From AM-2324 sp042091035 (GTDB lineage Bacteria > Bacteroidota > Bacteroidia > Chitinophagales > Saprospiraceae): DNA of 7,367 nt. Positions within the stretch are counted from its first letter, which is position 1. Every line of letters starts with the position of its first letter. The position numbers were made by a program, and so were the translations under genes. The stretch spans positions 1-7,367 of the forward strand of contig JBELIG010000161.1 in NCBI GenBank assembly GCA_042091035.1, written 5' to 3'. Positions 5,170-7,367 of the stretch are shown in pieces. The notes below the pieces were generated by a model. The model was not told the origin of the DNA and did not search any database. It saw only the letters and a list, made by a program, of their open reading frames with translations.

Positions 5170-7367
5170 TTACTTAACGATAACCATTTTGCTTGTAGCT
5201 GTGTTATTAGCAGTTTCTACTGTGTAGTATACAACACCTGTAGCAGCGATATTCGCAGCATTTACAGTGATTGCGTTGTAACCTTTAGCAGCCTCAACAG
5301 TTCTAACAGCTAGTACTTTTCCTTCTACTGAAGTGAAAGTAACTGTAGCGTTTCCAGCCTCGATTGCATTGAAACCGATAACAGTTTCTGCAGAGAATGG
5401 GTTAGGTGTGTTTTGGTAAACTGCGAATGTATTAGCAGTAGCACCGTTGAATGCAAGAGCAACATTTGCAGCTTGGAACTCAGCAGTTACAGCTTCAGCA
5501 GCAGTTACTTTAGAGTTGATAACAAGTGCATTGCTTAACTGTACATCTTCAGTTGCAACGAATACAGCAGTGAATAGAGCCTCACCATCAAGGTTTACTG
5601 CTTCAGCAGCATTCCAAGAAGTTGTAAGTGCACCAGCGTCTACAGAAGCGAAACCGAAGTTTTCTTCTTTAGCAACACCGTACTCAACATCTACTAAGTC
5701 AAGACCAGCGAAGTTCAAAGTGAACTGGTAACCAGCAAGAGCTTCAGCAGTTGTGAATTCAACAGCAACAGTTTCACCAGCTTTAACAGCTTTGTCTTGT
5801 GCGTTGATATTGATAACTGAACGATTGTCAGCAGATGTGAATGATACGTTAGCATCACCTGTAACATCACCAACTTTAACAGCGATGAAGTTAGCAGAAA
5901 CATTAGCAGCAACGTTATTGATGTTTACAACCTCAGCAAAAGCGAATGGGTTATCAGAATCCATAGTCTGAGCTGCATCAACAAATCTCCAAGAAGTATT
6001 GTTAGGGAAGTCAGTAGAAATCTGAAGAATCGCTTTACGGATAGCTACGATATCAAGTGTTGTGATAGTAGCAGAGTTGTTAGCATCAGCAGCAATCATT
6101 TTGTATGCAGAATCAAGTGTCTGGATACCTAAGATATGCTGTGTTATTTTAACGATATCAAATGTAGTAACACCGTTTGTAATTGCATCATCTAAAGATG
6201 GAGCTACTGTGATATCAGTACCTTGTGCGATACCAGTAATCTCGTAAGTTCCATTAGAAGTTGTAGTTGCAGAGAATAGTCCACCGTTGATTTCAACAGT
6301 AACACCGTTTACTGCAGCAGAAGATTCAGTGTTAACAGCACCAGAAACAGTTAATGAACCTGTTCCACAGTCAGCACCGTTGTTATTTTGAACTGTAAGT
6401 GTTACAGCACAGAAGTCAGTCAAACCGTCAGCATCAAATACCCACATTTCTACTGCATTAGCTCCTAGCTCATCACAAGTTACAACCATTGCTGTATTGT
6501 TGATATCAGAAGAGAATGCGAAAGAAAGATCAGCAGTAGCTGTACAGTTATCAGAAGATGCAAAGTTGAAATCTGCAGCGTTAACCGTTGCCATTCCAGT
6601 TGTCATCAAATCAATAACTAATTCATCAGTACAGTAAGCTGTAGGAGCTTTCTCCTCAACTGTTACTGTTTTGATAGCAGTACCTACGTTTCCACAAGGA
6701 TCAGATACAGTAAATGTTACATCGTAAGAACCAGCTGGTACATCTTCGAACTGAGCAGTAAATACGTTTAGGTATTGTGCAAGCTCACCGTAGTTCTCAG
6801 TGATTACATAAGCATCAGTTGAACAACCATCTTCAATAGAAACTACATCTACAGTAGCTTGAGCAAATGTAGCGAAACAGCTAGTTGCAGAAACCTGAGT
6901 AGTGTAATCCTCTACAGATACAGTTGGAGCAACGTTATCTTTAACTTTTATAACTTGAGTATAAGTAATAAATTCAGCACCTGTAAGGTCGTAATTCCAG
7001 TTTGCAAGAGTTGCAACCTGCTCAGCTGAGTTATTAGCATCATAAGTACACCAGTTGATTACAGTCCAATCACGGAAGATCTTGAAACAAGCATCCTGAC
7101 CAGGTACATCAAACTGAGTATCATTGAAAGAAACAGCAATCATTTCACACTCATCATTAGAGATAGATGGAGCACCGAAATCAATATCCTCATAATCACA
7201 GTCAGCATTTACTGGCTGATCGAAATCTGCAGGGAATGAAACAGTCCAGTCAGATACGTGGAAGATAGAGATAACCTGAGTACAAGATGCAGGTGTGTTA
7301 CCAGCAGCATCTTCTGCAGACCATGTACGAACGATTGAACCTTCACCACACTGGTCAACATTGTAAG
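5170..7367 (-). CDS. Large secreted adhesin-like protein, 3' part: Ig/HYR, dockerin, cohesin-like, T9SS type A tail
   Basis: Only the C-terminal 731 residues are in the window; the frame stays open to the right edge, so an ATG at 7143 is internal, not the start. Numbering from the first complete codon: residues 1-331 are about three Cys-containing Ig/HYR-like domains, with the recurrent DNVAPTVSVEDY linker (143-154) and VSDPCGNVG (220-228). Residues ~337-389 look like a CNA-B/carboxypeptidase-regulatory beta domain. Residues 392-450 are a dockerin type I-like pair: the first loop keeps only its outer Asp residues (392, 403), the second, D427-x-N-x-S, is near canonical. SWRFVD (458-463) and VGDVTGDAN (498-506) follow, then a cohesin-like beta sandwich (~512-641), and the T9SS type A tail from YQNTPNPF (650-657) to SKMVIVK (725-731). 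The domain set points to an exported, surface-anchored adhesin or matrix protein; no enzyme domain is seen. Codons favour ATC, TTC, AAC and CGT, suggesting high expression. The shared terminator lies 15 nt past the stop. Confidence 0.92.
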   Translation of the reverse strand, partial: YNVDQCGEGSIVRTWSAEDAAGNTPASCTQVISIFHVSDWTVSFPADFDQPVNADCDYEDIDFGAPSISNDECEMIAVSFNDTQFDVPGQDACFKIFRDWTVINWCTYDANNSAEQVATLANWNYDLTGAEFITYTQVIKVKDNVAPTVSVEDYTTQVSATSCFATFAQATVDVVSIEDGCSTDAYVITENYGELAQYLNVFTAQFEDVPAGSYDVTFTVSDPCGNVGTAIKTVTVEEKAPTAYCTDELVIDLMTTGMATVNAADFNFASSDNCTATADLSFAFSSDINNTAMVVTCDELGANAVEMWVFDADGLTDFCAVTLTVQNNNGADCGTGSLTVSGAVNTESSAAVNGVTVEINGGLFSATTTSNGTYEITGIAQGTDITVAPSLDDAITNGVTTFDIVKITQHILGIQTLDSAYKMIAADANNSATITTLDIVAIRKAILQISTDFPNNTSWRFVDAAQTMDSDNPFAFAEVVNINNVAANVSANFIAVKVGDVTGDANVSFTSADNRSVININAQDKAVKAGETVAVEFTTAEALAGYQFTLNFAGLDLVDVEYGVAKEENFGFASVDAGALTTSWNAAEAVNLDGEALFTAVFVATEDVQLSNALVINSKVTAAEAVTAEFQAANVALAFNGATANTFAVYQNTPNPFSAETVIGFNAIEAGNATVTFTSVEGKVLAVRTVEAAKGYNAITVNAANIAATGVVYYTVETANNTATSKMVIVK

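Noticed and set aside
5443..6192. A cellulosome scaffold or cellulase interpretation of the dockerin/cohesin-like modules
   Set aside because: No catalytic or carbohydrate-binding module is visible, and the type A T9SS tail and HYR-like domains point to a Bacteroidota surface adhesin.
5447..6247. Several Ala/Thr/Leu-rich + and - strand frames inside the adhesin gene
   Set aside because: Shadows created by the strong codon bias and Ala-rich composition of the real - strand frame.
5170..7143. Taking the ATG at 7143 as the start of the adhesin
   Set aside because: The frame is open upstream to the window edge with continuing domain-like sequence, and no signal peptide follows this Met.
1..7367. 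Defence system, mobile element, CRISPR array, tRNA or rRNA
   Set aside because: No transposase, integrase, toxin-antitoxin pair, regular spaced repeats or RNA gene signatures were found on either strand; most genes have recognisable families.

Overview
The window reads as a low-GC Bacteroidota chromosome segment, most like Saprospiria (Lewinella/Haliscomenobacter-type marine or sludge bacteria). Two large secreted proteins carry the two C-terminal sorting domains of the type IX secretion system (T9SS), a Bacteroidota-specific machine. One of them also has the internal dockerin-like module with the NGVTTFD / SWRFVD signature that I recall as common in Saprospiria. Genes lack obvious Shine-Dalgarno sites, as is usual for the phylum. 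The exact genus cannot be read from the sequence.

Layout, left to right. 1-299 is A+T-rich and holds no supportable gene. 300-722 (+) encodes a small exported DUF2541-like protein and ends at a perfect-palindrome terminator (725-759). 784-1455 (+) is a compact RluA-type pseudouridine synthase. It overlaps by 17 bp, tail to tail, with 1439-3526 (-), a modular cell-surface protein ending in a T9SS type B (CHU_C) domain. A 122-bp divergent intergenic region separates that gene from a two-gene unit on the + strand, pssA (3649-4368, phosphatidylserine synthase) and rsmI (4375-5091, 16S rRNA C1402 2'-O-methyltransferase), spaced by 6 nt. Two intrinsic terminators follow rsmI, the first formed around its stop codon. 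The rest, 5170 to the right edge (-), is the C-terminal 731 residues of a large Ig/HYR-like, dockerin- and cohesin-like adhesin with a T9SS type A tail. Its true start lies outside the window.

Functionally this is a mix of housekeeping genes (two rRNA/tRNA-modification enzymes, one phospholipid enzyme) and surface or secreted proteins sent out by two T9SS signal classes. The dockerin protein has codon use typical of a highly expressed gene, unlike the type B protein, so it may be an abundant surface or matrix protein. I found no defence system, mobile element, CRISPR array, RNA gene or clearly novel multi-gene system. The most interesting points are the combined dockerin/cohesin-like architecture, an unnamed Cys-rich domain in the type B protein, the stop-codon-overlapping tandem terminator, and the codon-use contrast.
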